Assembly (NCBI GenBank): GCA_029224185.1
Contig: CM055194.1
Coordinates: 24,394,902 to 24,458,901, forward strand
Length of the DNA: 64,000 nt
DNA from: Karalla daura
Lineage: Eukaryota > Chordata > Actinopteri > Chaetodontiformes > Leiognathidae
Reading direction: 5' to 3'
A model generated the notes under the pieces. It did no database searches. It was not told the DNA's origin and saw nothing but the letters and a program-made list of their open reading frames with translations. A program made the position numbers and the translations under genes. Below are positions 21,441 through 33,440 of this stretch, in pieces; position 1 is the first letter of the stretch, and the number at the start of each line of letters is the position of its first letter.

Positions 21441-23645
21441 AGATCTAATAGCTTCGCTTCATTATTTACTTCATCATCGCTAACTCTGCCCTCAGCCTCA
21501 GTCAACCTTATTCCTAGTTTCAGCTCCAATGTTCGGGAAAATCCAAACTTCAAGTACATTATGACATTTTTGAACACAGTCTTCACATCAATAACCAAGA
21601 ATTGAAAAAGACAAGGCAGTGCTTTTTCTTTGAGATTAGCAAAAATAACAACGGCTACACCTTATTCACTGTTGTCAACCAGCCAAACAACAAACCCTTC
21701 ATTTTCTGCTTCCACACACACAGTGTGTGCCAATACTAGGCGCTTGATGGAACGATCTGCAGTACAGTAGTTATTTACTTCTAAACTATGGATTGAGTTT
21801 TTTAGTGTCTTATTTTAGTTGCTTATTGTCATTTCATGCAGCATATATCTCAAAAGGTTTCAAACATGTTTGCACTGGAGAGACAGAAGACTGGAAAAAC
21901 AGTTGTGTAACTCTTCAAGACACGTTTGTGTGGATCATCAGTGGGTGTAAGGAAGACCAACTCTCATTCATGCAAGGCAAGGAAAATTGAGATGATAATG
22001 TGTCACAGTCTGTAAATCTGCAGCGTTCCTCCACGTGTCCACACCTGCAGCAGTGAGGAGGAGCTACAAGGAGCTACAAAAGTGATGAAACTCATCGAGT
22101 AGTCTTGGAATCAAAAGTGAGTGATGATGATGGGGTTCATGGAGATAACGAGGTCAGGAGATGGGAGGGAAACCAGCACCAGAGCCTGAGGAGCTTTGAC
22201 ACCAACAGACCCCTGCGCTTGTCGTTATGAACCATCAGATGCTTTCACATATAAATGAGTTGGTTCAGAGTCTGGAAAGTGTTTTTTCCATGCAAACTGT
22301 GAGGATGGGAGAACCTTATGTCCTATGGTTCCTCCAAACTGGTAAAAAACACGGACTAGTTCCCAGAAAGCACAAAGGTTACAATAGATAGTTGTTGTTT
22401 TTTTTTATTTATGGGCATGAATGCAATAATAAATTCAACTGAAGGCTGAGCAGGAGCTCAACAAAAACAAGCATGGCAACACAAGGAAGAGGAAGGTCAG
22501 AGACGCTGTGGAGCAGATGGGAGACGAGAGGCCAAGAAGCAGAGCTGACACGGGTGACATGAAGAGAAACGGATTGAAATGCAAAATCAGTGCAAAATGC
22601 AAATTGTTAATACCCATGAAAATAATTTGTGCAGACAGCGCAGGTGGATGAAGATAAAGATCCATGCATCTATTATTCCATCTCACTCTGATACATGCGC
22701 TGGTTATGGTCTAGTTAAATAAGCAGCGATGCGATAGAAAGCTAGATCAGTGTCACAGTCTCGTCTGCGATGTGAAACCAGGAGGTCTCAAATGTGTGAT
22801 TGCAGAGAAGTGCACAATGAAACAATCTCTGAGACTAAAACTGAGAGAAAAAACAAAAGGGATCGTGCTGTCGAGCGGTTTCAAGCCGTCGCTGTGTGAG
22901 AGATCACGATGGTGGCGGGTCTCAGGCTGCAGCAGGGCCGCTCTCAGTTTCAGGAGCAGCTCCCCCAGACAAGCTTCATATTCACAGTCTCAACAAATCC
23001 AGCAAGACAAAGATGGCACAGGGCACACAAACATGTGGTGTTGATTACCCAGAGTCTCTGGCTCACTCACACCCACACTCATCGGTTTTTATTGATTCTG
23101 TGTGAAAATGTGTGAAAAATAAATTCTACCTGCATGTCTGTACATCATATCATGTCAAAGAAGCAGTAGAACTACGGTCAGATGTGGCACCTGTGGTGCA
23201 TCTTGCAATGCAATGACCATTATGACTGGCTCCAAAAGTCCAGTAAGGCATAAGTAAAGGAATCTGAGAGCTGTGAGAGTGATTTCACATGTGCATTTCT
23301 ACAGTGCGTGTGCTCATGTCATGAAGTCATTAGAGCAGCATCAGACAGACACAACGAGTCACGGTGCTGCAGCCATTCAGGCGCCTTCTGTCGCCTTCGC
23401 CCAGAACATCCTCGACCTGCAGCGTCGGTCAGTCAGCGTCGATCCATTTTATTCCAAAGTCAGCTGAGAGAGTTATAACCTCTCTCTCCACCTCTGGGTC
23501 TGAAACAGCTGGCCAGATGCTGAACAGCCTGAACAGGTGACTCCTCTCAACGTGGTGGAGCTCGATTCACTTCTAGTCAATACAGATCTATGAAATTCAA
23601 AAAAACGTACTTTTTCCCTGGGGGCAGCGATTAGACGTCAACAGA

Positions 23646-23700
23646 TAAATTAGATAAGGTAAGATAAGATAAAATAAGACAAAACAAGATAAGTTAAGAT
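23646..23700. repeat. ATAAGATAAG-rich tract
   Basis: Diverged AAGATAAGATAAAATAAG units. They resemble the GATAAGATAGACTTTATTG tail seen near 7890. Confidence 0.7.
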
Positions 23701-24033
23701 GAGGAAAATGATTCTGTCCATTAGCCAAAAACCAAAAGAACATCACATTCACAATACATATCAGTCTACACCTTGATAACAACAGCATATCAATAATAAT
23801 GCTAACAATAATAGCACAGTAAATAAGTAAGCTCCATTTTTCCTCAAGGTGAAAGTATTGTGTCACAGTAAAAAACTTGATATCATAAACAATGATTAAG
23901 AGCCCCAGGATGGGGCTTTTTGTGCACGCCACTACATAAAAAGCACGACCATCTGGAGGTTTGCTGACAGCTCGGGGTTTTTCTCCATCTCTGTCCATGC
24001 TTGTGTTTATCAAAATAGAATCAGGACTGCTGT

Positions 24034-24034
<1 letters not shown>

Positions 24035-24078
<44 letters not shown>
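24035..24078. repeat. (CA)22 microsatellite
   Basis: Uninterrupted CA array. Confidence 0.98.
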
Positions 24079-24080
<2 letters not shown>

Positions 24081-24253
24081 AAGACTGAAGACTAAAGACT
24101 GAAACAAAGTAAGTTCCCACTGAATGTATGCATTCCGACCAGGGGGAACACCTGTCCAAGGCTGTTTTGTTTGGTTTTCTTTCAGTCCTTGAGAAAGCCT
24201 GTTGATTCTTGTCTTTGCACACGACAAAGTTACTGAGAAACTCAATCAAAGTT

Positions 24254-24254
<1 letters not shown>

Positions 24255-24292
<38 letters not shown>

Positions 24293-24325
24293 CACACACA
24301 GACAGACAGACACACAGACAGACAT
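24255..24325. repeat. (GACA)n microsatellite
   Basis: GACA tetranucleotide array with a CACACA interruption. A second array of the same unit lies about 1 kb downstream. Confidence 0.97.
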
Positions 24326-24817
24326 CGTAACGTCATCACGGCTTCATCAGTCGACAGGAATGTGACTGATGACAGAAAAGTAGTAATTAGCGCCCTAATA
24401 CAGTTACAGTTCATTATTCTGTTATATTGAGACAACAAAATATGTTAATGTGTTTTCACGAGAGAACAGACTTGTCCTGGGATGACGACATAGTAGCTCG
24501 TCATCAAAGGTAAATCATGGTAAATCGAACAAGTAAAAAATATATAATGTTTTAATGATAATAATAAGGAGCAGAACGGAGACAAAACAGTAAATTGAGA
24601 CCTTGATCTGCCTGTCTATATCTTCTACCTCAGCAGGTCTGAGCTGCAGTTCTAGAAATAGCTCATTCTAGAACTGCAACTGGTTGGAGCAAAGTCTGGT
24701 AGCTCTAGGTTTTTGCCAAAACCCTTTTGTTGTGTTTTTGTTGCATTTTGTGAACCTCTGAATGAAACCTCTCTGTTTTTGGAGGAATTTGTTTCTTCTC
24801 TCATTGAAAACTATCAG

Positions 24818-25213
24818 ATCTGGAGGATGTCATGGGTAACATCACCTCGCTGTCCAACCACAGAGATGAGCTGGAGATACTGGTGGAGACTCAGAGAGGA
24901 GAACAATCCTGGAGAACATCCAACCAGGTCAACCTCCATGTGGAGTTCTCCATGTCGGTGCTGCTGGATCCAGACTGAACATCCTGAGGCTCTTTGATAA
25001 GATCAGGTGACTTCAGTCATGTTTCTGATGGAGTCACTGGGATGTGGTGGAGATGAAGCTCTGGAGATGCTGGAGTCCATTCTGACTCTCTCAACTGGGA
25101 TCATCCACTTCATAACACCTGGATGGAGCAGAACATGGAGGTCGTGGAAGGAGATCCTCTGGACCTGCAGCCATCAGACTTTACTTCTGCTGATGATGGT
25201 AGGTGAGCTGTCA
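24818..25213 (+). pseudogene. Coding-like remnant of an unrecognised protein, frameshifted
   Basis: After a TTTCTTCTCTCATTG...CAG acceptor the sequence reads as a protein-like, helix-rich stretch containing ITSLSNHRDELEILVETQRG and SNQVNLHVEFSMSVLLDP. It then hits TGA at the frame change near 24976. Other frames continue protein-like phrases: LNILRLFDKI, then MFLMESLGCGGDEALEMLES, then WMEQNMEVVEGDPLDLQPSD ending near a GTAGGTGAG. At least two frameshifts separate the pieces. I do not recognise the family. It could be a decayed gene copy or a mis-spliced view of a live gene. Confidence 0.4.
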
Positions 25214-25256
25214 GACCAATGAATTTTCCACGAGGGATCAAAAGAGAAGTGTCTGT

Positions 25257-25332
25257 CAGACACACAGACAGACACACAGACAGACACATAGACAGACAGA
25301 CAGACAGACAGACACATAGACAGACAGACAGA
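25257..25332. repeat. (GACA)n/(CACAGACA)n microsatellite
   Basis: Second GACA-type array, directly after the coding-like remnant. Confidence 0.97.
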
Positions 25333-25441
25333 AACGTGGCACCTGTTTTCATTTGTTTCTACTGATGACACTGAAGGAGTGTTTGGCACGATGATTTTCC
25401 TTTTCAGCTCTGATAAGGAGGCTGCTGCTGTGCACAGGTGA

Positions 25442-25502
25442 AATGGTCCCATAATGGTCCCAATATGGTCCCAATATGGTCCCATAATGGTCCAATAATG
25501 GC
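25442..25502. repeat. AATGGTCCCATA minisatellite
   Basis: Five tandem units of 11-14 bp built on ATGGTCCCAATA / ATGGTCCCATA. Confidence 0.9.
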
Positions 25503-26547
25503 TTCATAATAACAACTTAGCACTGCGATCTGTTACTGCATGTTTCAAGCTGTTGTGAAACACACCACCACATGTACCCGGTGTGGTTTTATGACAAGAT
25601 GCACACCCTGATTTTTCCAAAAGCATCAGGAGGTGCGTGGAAAGTCCATGCATCCGAGCTGTCAATCTGACTACACAATATACAATACATACTATACAAT
25701 ACAGACTGCTGGCAGGATGTTGGTGCCTCAGGATGCAAGTATGTAAAGGTGGGGGAGGTTACTGGGTGGCTTGTGATGAGACAATGTGGTTTGAGCTTAA
25801 CCACACACCAGACATTATTTTCCCCTTTCAACTTCATCTTCAATGTTGCAATAGTTGTTTGTTATTGTTGGAAAAGTAAAACTTTTTAAAGACAAAGACA
25901 ATGTTTTTGAAACCTTCTGCTTTTCTGAGAATCAAAACCACAGAATACTAGACTAGTCGAGACTGGAACAGTTATAAGAAACACAAATGTTTTAACTGAT
26001 TACGATCAGTTCATGGCTGCATTGATTCTAACAAACTAAATTCCAGAAAGACAAAGTCCAAGAAAGGAAATAACTTTTCTCACTATTCTGGTGTAGGACA
26101 TGGCATCTGAGTCACTGGGAAAGAATTAAAACTGAATTAAGTGCAAGTTATTGTTTGTCCCCTGATATAGACTATGATTTACATGAGACCACAGATGACA
26201 TTTAGATGATGTTTTGATGCATTTGATTGTGGTGTGCACGTCATAAAACCCTTCTCCTTGTATACCACAGCCCAACAGTCTGATCAGCTTCACATATCCC
26301 ACCAGTGTGAATGCATGGTGCACTTCGCCTACATATCATCCTCCATTTCTGGGGGAGGTGAAGCTGGGACGCAGCAGACCTTGATATGTAGTCGTCTGTT
26401 TTCCACTGTGACACATAAATAAACCCCGATGTGACGGCTGATACCACGCAGGTCAGCTGGCTTCTTTGGAAACTGTTTGATGCTGAGGACCGTGTGGTCA
26501 CCCACACGCTGCAGACCTGAGGTGCCCCATTTCTTCCCCACGGTGGG

Positions 26548-27290
26548 ATGTGGGAGGTGCATCAACTCATCGACTGCTGTGACAAGAACGACCCGCCACT
26601 GCACGTGAGCAAAACCGAAGAAATACCTGTGAACTTCAGGAGAGAACACACAACACACGCTCCCCACGCCCTGCACACCGATGACTGCAGCACCTCCCCC
26701 ATCGAGCTGGTTCAGGCTGCGGATGACACCACGGTCCTGGGACTCATCCAGGACGATGACGAGTCCGCTCGCAGGAACATGGTGTCACAGCCGGCAGCAT
26801 GGAGCACACTGACCAACCTGGAGGTACACACCAACCACACCCTCACACCCTCCACCTCTCAGCAACACTGCAGTGAAGCTTCTGGGCACCACCATCACCA
26901 CAGACCTGATATGGGACACACTCCTCCAGGGTTATCCACTGGAGGATGCTCTTCCTGAGGCTGCTCTGAAAGATGAACGTCTCCCCCAAGGTCTGCACCC
27001 AGTTCTGCAGGGCCACCGTGGAAAGCGTCCTCAGCTCCTCCATCACTGTGTGGTACCCCGCATCCTCTGCCCACATCAGACTGGAACGCATAGTGCCAGC
27101 AGCCAGTCGTCTCACAGGCCTCCACCAGGAACCTGTGTGTGTCCCTCATGACATCGGGTCCAGGCGAAGGACCAGAAGGATTGTGGGGGACCCATCACAC
27201 CCAGCTCACCCCCTGCTCATAAAGCTCCCATCAGGTCACTGGTTCAGAACCATCAAAACCAAAACGACCAAACGACCGTCCTGAATATAG
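26548..27290 (+). mobile_element. Dead LINE, reverse-transcriptase C-terminal remnant
   Basis: Fragments in several frames match the late RT region of fish non-LTR retrotransposons: ADDTTVLGLIQDDDESA (the A-D-D catalytic box region), KLLGTTITTDLIWDT, FCRATVESVLSSSITVWY, and DPSHPAHPLL followed by KLPSGHWFRTIKTKT near the 3' end. Frameshifts break it throughout. It is 5'-truncated, as is usual for LINE copies. Confidence 0.85.
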
Positions 27291-30200
27291 TAGTGTTAGA
27301 ATCTGTGTCTTCAACCAAACGTCTTTTAAACGGTCCCTGAGCAACGCCACAGCAACAGCAGATGAACTTCTCTGGAGTTTTAGAATCCTGGAAGCCTGGA
27401 TTCCTGGATTCCTGGAACAACATAGCCTTATCATTCATACATGTACATGTCATAGTATCAAGGACTCAAATTCAGAATTTTATTGCTTTTTACCGTGGAA
27501 TTTATTAAAAATTGGAGCCAATCTAATTAAAATTCCTTTTTATCTATTTATTTTTATTAATGTATTTTTTAGTCTGTTTTTAGATTCACCTTATTTGATT
27601 CTAATCCCAGCTTGTGAACGGAGTGGAGGCTGATTCCAAAATTCTGCATTTGTCTGACTTTGAATCTGTCACACACTGACAAAGTAAATTAAATATAAAT
27701 TCCTTGTTTCTGCTTCTCCTCCTTTGTCTTCCTTGGTGCATGCAGAGTCTCCTGGCAGGTTCGTAACCACAGACGGGGGCGGAGTCCTTCCACCCACAGA
27801 GAAAGCTGTGGGAGAAACCACAGGTGAGAAACCTGGTGGCAGGTGCTACAGGGAGTCAGAAGATGTAATCACACTACGTCTGTGCCGAGCCTCTGGACCT
27901 CCGGTCTGGCAGTTTGACACCACAGGTCCTGAGATTGTGGGCCACTCATTGTTTCCAATAACAGGTTTGATTTTTGTTTCACAGAAAGGAGAAGGACATG
28001 AGTGGGAGAGTCCCAAGACTCTGCAGGGGCTTCAGCATAACACCTCCCACCTCTGCAACAAAAGTTGCAGCTCAGTTTCTTTAAAATATAGAAGATTCTC
28101 TCTACCAGATCTTTTTGATGTCAACAGTCAAGACAGTACCTCGGTCTGCTTTTGTTTTATATGAGAACTCATTTTGTGTGTCATACTGTAATTTCAGTTG
28201 AGGGACTTTACAGTACTTGTTTGTCATGCAGTAGAGTTGGTTTAGATCTGCGCTTTCACATCATCCCATCACGCTTTTCAGCTCTCGGCTTCTCAGTATT
28301 TTGTGATGAGGTTGGTGTATTTGCTGTCACAGACACAAACAGCTGCATGAGACATTTGGAAAGGGAGAGTTTTTATTCCATCAGAATAACTATAAACGGA
28401 TGCATTTAGAAATAACTGGTGGAGTCAAACGTGTGGTTAGAACACACATCGACAGCTGATATTTCCTGGAGAATTCAGTGGACATTTAAGAAAACCAGTA
28501 ACCTGTAAAGACTTCACCACCTTGATGTATTAAATTAACAATCGTCAGGACTTGGCAGTCTTAAAGAACTTCTTTACTTGGGTATTCACACAAAAGTCTA
28601 ACCACCAACCACAACGGAGAAAAGTAGAGCTGAGGGGAGCTGAACAGAGTCGTTTCATGAAGGAACCTGTGGTTTGCTCAGTATACACAATCACACACAC
28701 CGACAAGCCTCATCAGCTTTTAATCACATATTTTACTCTGAAAAGAAATCAATCTCAGACACAGACATCACATTTAGATTAAATAACAACAACAAGAGCA
28801 GGACATAGTGTGGTTTGGTGTCAGAGGAGTTACGATGTGTGAGGTTGACTCCCGCCTGCCTGTTCACCGTGCACGCTCCTTTTTTATTGCTTTGTGTCAC
28901 TTCATCCAGAAAGCATCCTCCATCATCCGTTATCTCACCTGCTCTACACCTGAAGCCGTGTGACAGGGTCTCCCGGAGCCTGCGGACCTCACAGGGTGAG
29001 GGCAGCGAGTATTCCCAGGAAAAGCCCATCACAAGACACACACACACACACACACGTACGCACACACTAGGGGCAATAGACTCATCCAGGCAAATCGACC
29101 ATATCGCATGCACGTTCTTGGACTGTGGGAAAAACCTGCAGAACAACCTGCTGACACAGTGAATACGTGCAACCTCTGAGAGCTGTGCTGGAGACAGGCC
29201 ATCAGGTCTGATCACGGGACACCTGTCTGTTACAGACATTCGTCACAAGTAATTGGAAAAAAAAACAATCTTTGCGGTTTGTAGTCTATTGTGACATGTT
29301 TCAACATCCCCTCAGTTTTCCATTGAGTTAGCATGTTGCATGACAAACACTTGATTTGATTGACAAAGTGCGTCACTGGCTCTTTAGCCAGAAGCAACAC
29401 ACTGCGATCACATACTGCTTTTCAACACATAAATGAAGGGTGGTGCAGCTGCTCTGGTCAGGCTGCAGCAGCAACAGTAGCAACGCTTCAGGCATGTGGC
29501 CTGGTGCTGGAACCGAGTCATCGCTGCCTGGCACCTGAGCTGCTCCTGCAGAGACATGTCAAAATGTGAGGATCTGCTGTGAGAACTCCGATGTGGCCAT
29601 TGGAGCCCGTTCAAAGGTAGCGGAAAAGGTTATTTAGTTTAAAGGTCTTGAAAGACAACCACATAGCGATGATAGCATCATAGGATGCAGGATCAGACCT
29701 TTTGGATTCGAATAATCATCTCAAAATGGGGAAATCTGAGTCATTAACCTGAGAGGGTGGAGTTTGGTCGAGGTACCTTGGTCATGATACTTCGTCTATG
29801 GGATGGACTCGACATGTGACCTTTTGGTTAGAAATCCACATCCTTGGCCACCAGACCACAGCTGCCCCAACTTGTGATTGTATTGTTGCTGAACTATGAG
29901 TAAATGCATTTTCCAACATGTGCAGCAGAGCTCAGCTCATTGTTCCCAGAAAAGCATTTCATTCTGCAAACATTTACCGGATGGTTGAGTTATTTCTCCA
30001 TTTAAGTCAACCACAGCCTGCAGCCTGACATCTGTTTCATTAATGTCTGCAAACCATGTACACACTGGAAGTCTGCATCAACGCTGAAAAGGTAAAAAGT
30101 GCTTAGTTATTTGCAGAGCTGATTGTGTATGTGATTGAATGATCTGCAACCCACAGTTCTGGTAAATTCATACTTTCCTTTTCATTCACACAGGGAGATG

Positions 30201-30420
30201 ATGGGCACATTTCTTGGACAATACACCCACATGTTTTTGGTACTGCTCCCAAAACAAGCAAGTGTGATGGCGGTGGGGAATGGAGAGCGGCGTGGAACAG
30301 GTTTCTGCCACAGGTTGAGTCATTACGAACCTCTTCACACATCAGAGAGGACAGCGACAGAGGGACAGTGAGGGAGAGAGAGACCTAGATAAACACCTCA
30401 TACCTTTCTATGGAAAATGT
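27291..30420. other. No gene confirmed
   Basis: Contains one possible exon (27746-27823), a minus-strand dispersed repeat (28985-29140) and otherwise unique AT-rich DNA. No gene model could be built. Confidence 0.45.
28985..29140 (-). repeat. Dispersed fish repeat, minus-strand copy
   Basis: Carries CACACACTAGGGGCAATAGACTC and CATGCACGTTCTTGGACTGTGGG. Read on the minus strand this matches the tail repeat seen near 2840 and 6690. Confidence 0.65.
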
Positions 30421-30448
30421 GTTGAAGTGTGTGAGTGCGTGTGAGTGC

Positions 30449-30472
30449 GTGTGTGTGTGTGTGTGTGTGTGT
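30449..30472. repeat. (GT)12 microsatellite
   Basis: Short GT array. Confidence 0.95.
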
Positions 30473-30617
30473 TTGTGTGGCAGATGAAACTGCAGACTAT
30501 GCTATCCTCAGACATCGAAATTGAGAGAGCAATGAAGAGAGAGCAGGGAGGGGGGCACTCAGAGAGAAAAACAGAGAGAGATATGAGAGAGATTTCCCAA
30601 TCTATGGACAGGGGAGT

Positions 30618-30640
30618 CCCCCCCCCCCCCCCCCCCCCCC
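30618..30640. repeat. Poly(C) run of 23
   Basis: Uninterrupted C homopolymer. The minus strand is a G23 run able to form G-quadruplex structures. Length may be uncertain in assembly. Confidence 0.9.
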
Positions 30641-30860
30641 GGTCTGTAGTCCCACCTCCACACGGGGCTGGAGAGGCTTTATCTCTGCGTGATGAGTGGG
30701 CTCCTGTCAGCCCGTCCGCCTGCTGCCGGCCGAGGTTAGCGCCGCCCCGTCTAAACGGCGTCGGGCTGGCACGGGGAAACCCCGCCGCTGCTCTCTGCCA
30801 GTATCTGTCAGCTGCTCCAGCTGCGCTCGGCTGCGTCGCCATGTTTGGAGGCATTTGTGA
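30640..30860. promoter_or_regulatory. GC-rich, CpG-rich patch
   Basis: About 200 bp rich in CG dinucleotides within AT-rich surroundings (GCCGGCCGAGG, GCGCCGCCCCG, GGCGTCGGGC). It ends with GTCGCCATGTTTGG, a YY1-like site. It could be a promoter of an unseen transcript. Frames on both strands are open for 100+ codons but none resembles a known protein. Confidence 0.3.
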
Positions 30861-31380
30861 GCAATTTGTAGAGATTTAATGCACACACTGTACCATTTCA
30901 TTCCAGGAACCCTCTGCTGACTAAAACTATCAGCAGTGGTGGGCCCCCTTTGGTGGCGTCGCCGGTGCAGCCTCGTATAGAAGGTACATTCCCCACAACA
31001 GCGGGATCTGTCTTTGGGAGATAGCGATGATGGCCTCATTTTACTCTTTCTTTTTTTTGTTCAGCTCTCCCACACATGACATGATGATGGAGCACAATCA
31101 TATTGCACTAAAGCTACAGAGGTTCAGTGACCCCTGTGTGCAATATTGGTAATAGCACAGACAAACAACAGAAAAAGATTTACACAAACGATGTAAACCT
31201 AACAAGCATTGATTTGTATTACTGCTATCATTCACATAACCTATTGCTAGTGATCCATAGATGGATAAATACATTCTTTATTGATCATTAGTAGACCATC
31301 AGTAGATAGAATCTTTAGGACCACCCTGAAGAAGTAGTAGCACCAGAGGTAGCTTTAGGCTAACTATGCCAATGTGCTAT

Positions 31381-31411
31381 GGTTAGGGTTAGGGTTGGGG
31401 TTAAGGGTTAG
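31381..31411. repeat. Short telomere-like TTAGGG run
   Basis: GGTTAGGGTTAGGGTTGGGG followed by TTAAGGGTTAG. Two to three intact units plus variants. Confidence 0.85.
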
Positions 31412-32079
31412 TTGAAAATTATAGAAGAGAAACTGTTACAATGCGTCAGCTGGTGAGAAAAGTTATTTTACGTGGAACTACGAGAACTACCCGGTATTCC
31501 TCAGACCGCGGGTCAGCTGTCTGCCATCATATAGCTGAGTGGACAACTTTCATGACCAGCTGATGAAATGTTAAAGTTTCTTTTCTGTTAGTCTCTTGAA
31601 CTGGTGCACTACTTTGAGACGGGTCTTCCTGGAGGCGGAGAAAATTGACCAATCAATTGTCCCCAGTGCATCACATGATGCTCTGTATGGTCTTAAACAT
31701 GACTGAAACTGGCTAAAATATTCATAAAATATTTGGTTCATTTTCTTCTCTTATTGTATGTGTGCTCTTTAACTGAATGTTCTGCACAGTTGAGTACTGA
31801 CTTTTACTGCTGGAGTCTTGTGCACCACATATGAGAAATAGAAACTTGAGTCTTGCATCTTGAGTGACGTCACACCTTCAGAGGCCAGCTCCTGAAAGTT
31901 CAACACGTAATACAGCTTCATGTGAGGGGCTGATGCTCTGCAGGAGCACTCTAAACAACAGTCCTTTCACTAAACTAAATGGTGTTTGTATTCTGTAATA
32001 TATTGTATAAAGTATATTTTGTATTGTGATTCAGGCCTACATGTATTTGCTTTTCTATTGAAAACTCAAAGAATATTCA

Positions 32080-32200
32080 TCCATCCATCATCTTTTCTGC
32101 TTTGTGGATCGGGGGGACGTCCACAGGGATGGAGACCCAGGACATTCGAGAGAGATTGCGTATTTCAGCCGGGAATGCTGCGGATTCTCCCCAGGGTAAT
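32080..32200 (+). repeat. CATCCATCATC-type repeat tail
   Basis: CATCCATCCATCATCTTTTCTGC followed by a GGGACGTCCACAGGGATGGAGACCCAG phrase. These are recurring phrases of a dispersed fish repeat. Confidence 0.45.
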
Positions 32201-33364
32201 GTCCCTGCTGGTGGTGATAGTATGTGGCGAGCGTGCGGGTTTCCTCACTGAAACTGCTGCCCACTCAACCCGGATGGTTGGTCGACGATGAGACGAGATG
32301 AAGAAGATAAGAAGAAGATCGCTGTGACATCTGACGTTCACGTCACCCTCTCTCCCTTCATGCCCTGACCTCATGTTTTTGCACAAATGTTGAATTAAAA
32401 GAAACTTGAATCTTGCATCGCTGAGGTTAGGGTTTTTCCAACCATTTGCCAAATTTTACAAGACCAATGAGGTTTTGTTAAAGCAGAAGTTATTTCATGT
32501 GACAGTCACGTGATCTCATGTCATCTCTTCCACAGAATGAGATATGTAGTACGCTCTGTGCAATGAAAATATCAGACCTTCTTCATTTGATGTGCACAAA
32601 TCTGTGATTTCTTTGCACATGCTCCCATTATCACCACATGCCTGAAGAATCACAGCTCTGGAAATAAGATCAGATCTATTGTCGCAGTTTGTCACTGATT
32701 CATTGCCTTTCTCTCCACATTTCCATCTTACATTGTTTTACACCCTGACCAGCACCTTTTACCCTTATCTTAAAACATCTCACAGACAAAACTGTTCATA
32801 CTGTGTTGATAGAAACTCACAGTTGTTTCAGACACCCACGCCTCACGCCTCTGCTGAGGCCTTATCTGAACAAACATACAGGTGCAACGTGTGTTGCAAG
32901 TCAACACATTGTAAAGCACACTAACCTGTGCAGATACCACTTATTATTTAATGGCCATGGATCTCTAGTTTCTTGAAAGATACTGAACAAGCAAAAAAAA
33001 AAGTGCAAGCTGTAGGCTTTTATCCAAGCTGCACCTTAGTTAAACTTGCTTGATTTATTGTGGAACATCTACTATTTTCTATAGTTATTTTCCTCCACTT
33101 CCGACAGTAAAGAGGAGTGAACAAAGGAGGCGTTGGCCTGTTTTCAGTGGACAGGTTCATGTTTATCAGACATGGTTTATAATTTTACAGTCACTGAACT
33201 ACATTCTTCAGCCAAAGAAATTACGAAATAGTCACAAATAGATAACAGTGCTGCATTGTCACTGCACATACTCTATCTACTCTATACTATTAGATTAGAT
33301 GATTACACAGGCAACCAAGCCCCAAGCCATCTGATCACTAATGATCACTAATATCCACTCTTGA

Positions 33365-33440
33365 CTGCCCCAAGGTATGCGTGTGAGGGTGAATGTGTGT
33401 GTATGTGTGTATGTCTGGAGACACATCCAGAATCTATTCA
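33365..33440 (+). repeat. Dispersed fish repeat, short copy
   Basis: GCCCCAAGGTATGCGTGTGAGGGTGAATGTG followed by GT-rich sequence. A diverged partial copy of the tail repeat. Confidence 0.45.

Larger units (their letters stand above)
21441..24800. other. No gene seen
   Basis: Mostly unique AT-rich sequence. Holds an ATAAG-rich tract (23646-23700), a CA array (24035-24078) and a GACA array (24255-24325). Open frames in the last two are repeat translation. Confidence 0.5.

Noticed and set aside
24255..25332. Regularly spaced repeats reminiscent of a CRISPR array
   Set aside because: They are continuous (GACA)n microsatellites without spacers, in a vertebrate genome.
30408..31039. Long overlapping frames on both strands in the GC-rich patch
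   Set aside because: GC-rich DNA has few stops by chance; the translations are low-complexity and cross the poly(C) run.
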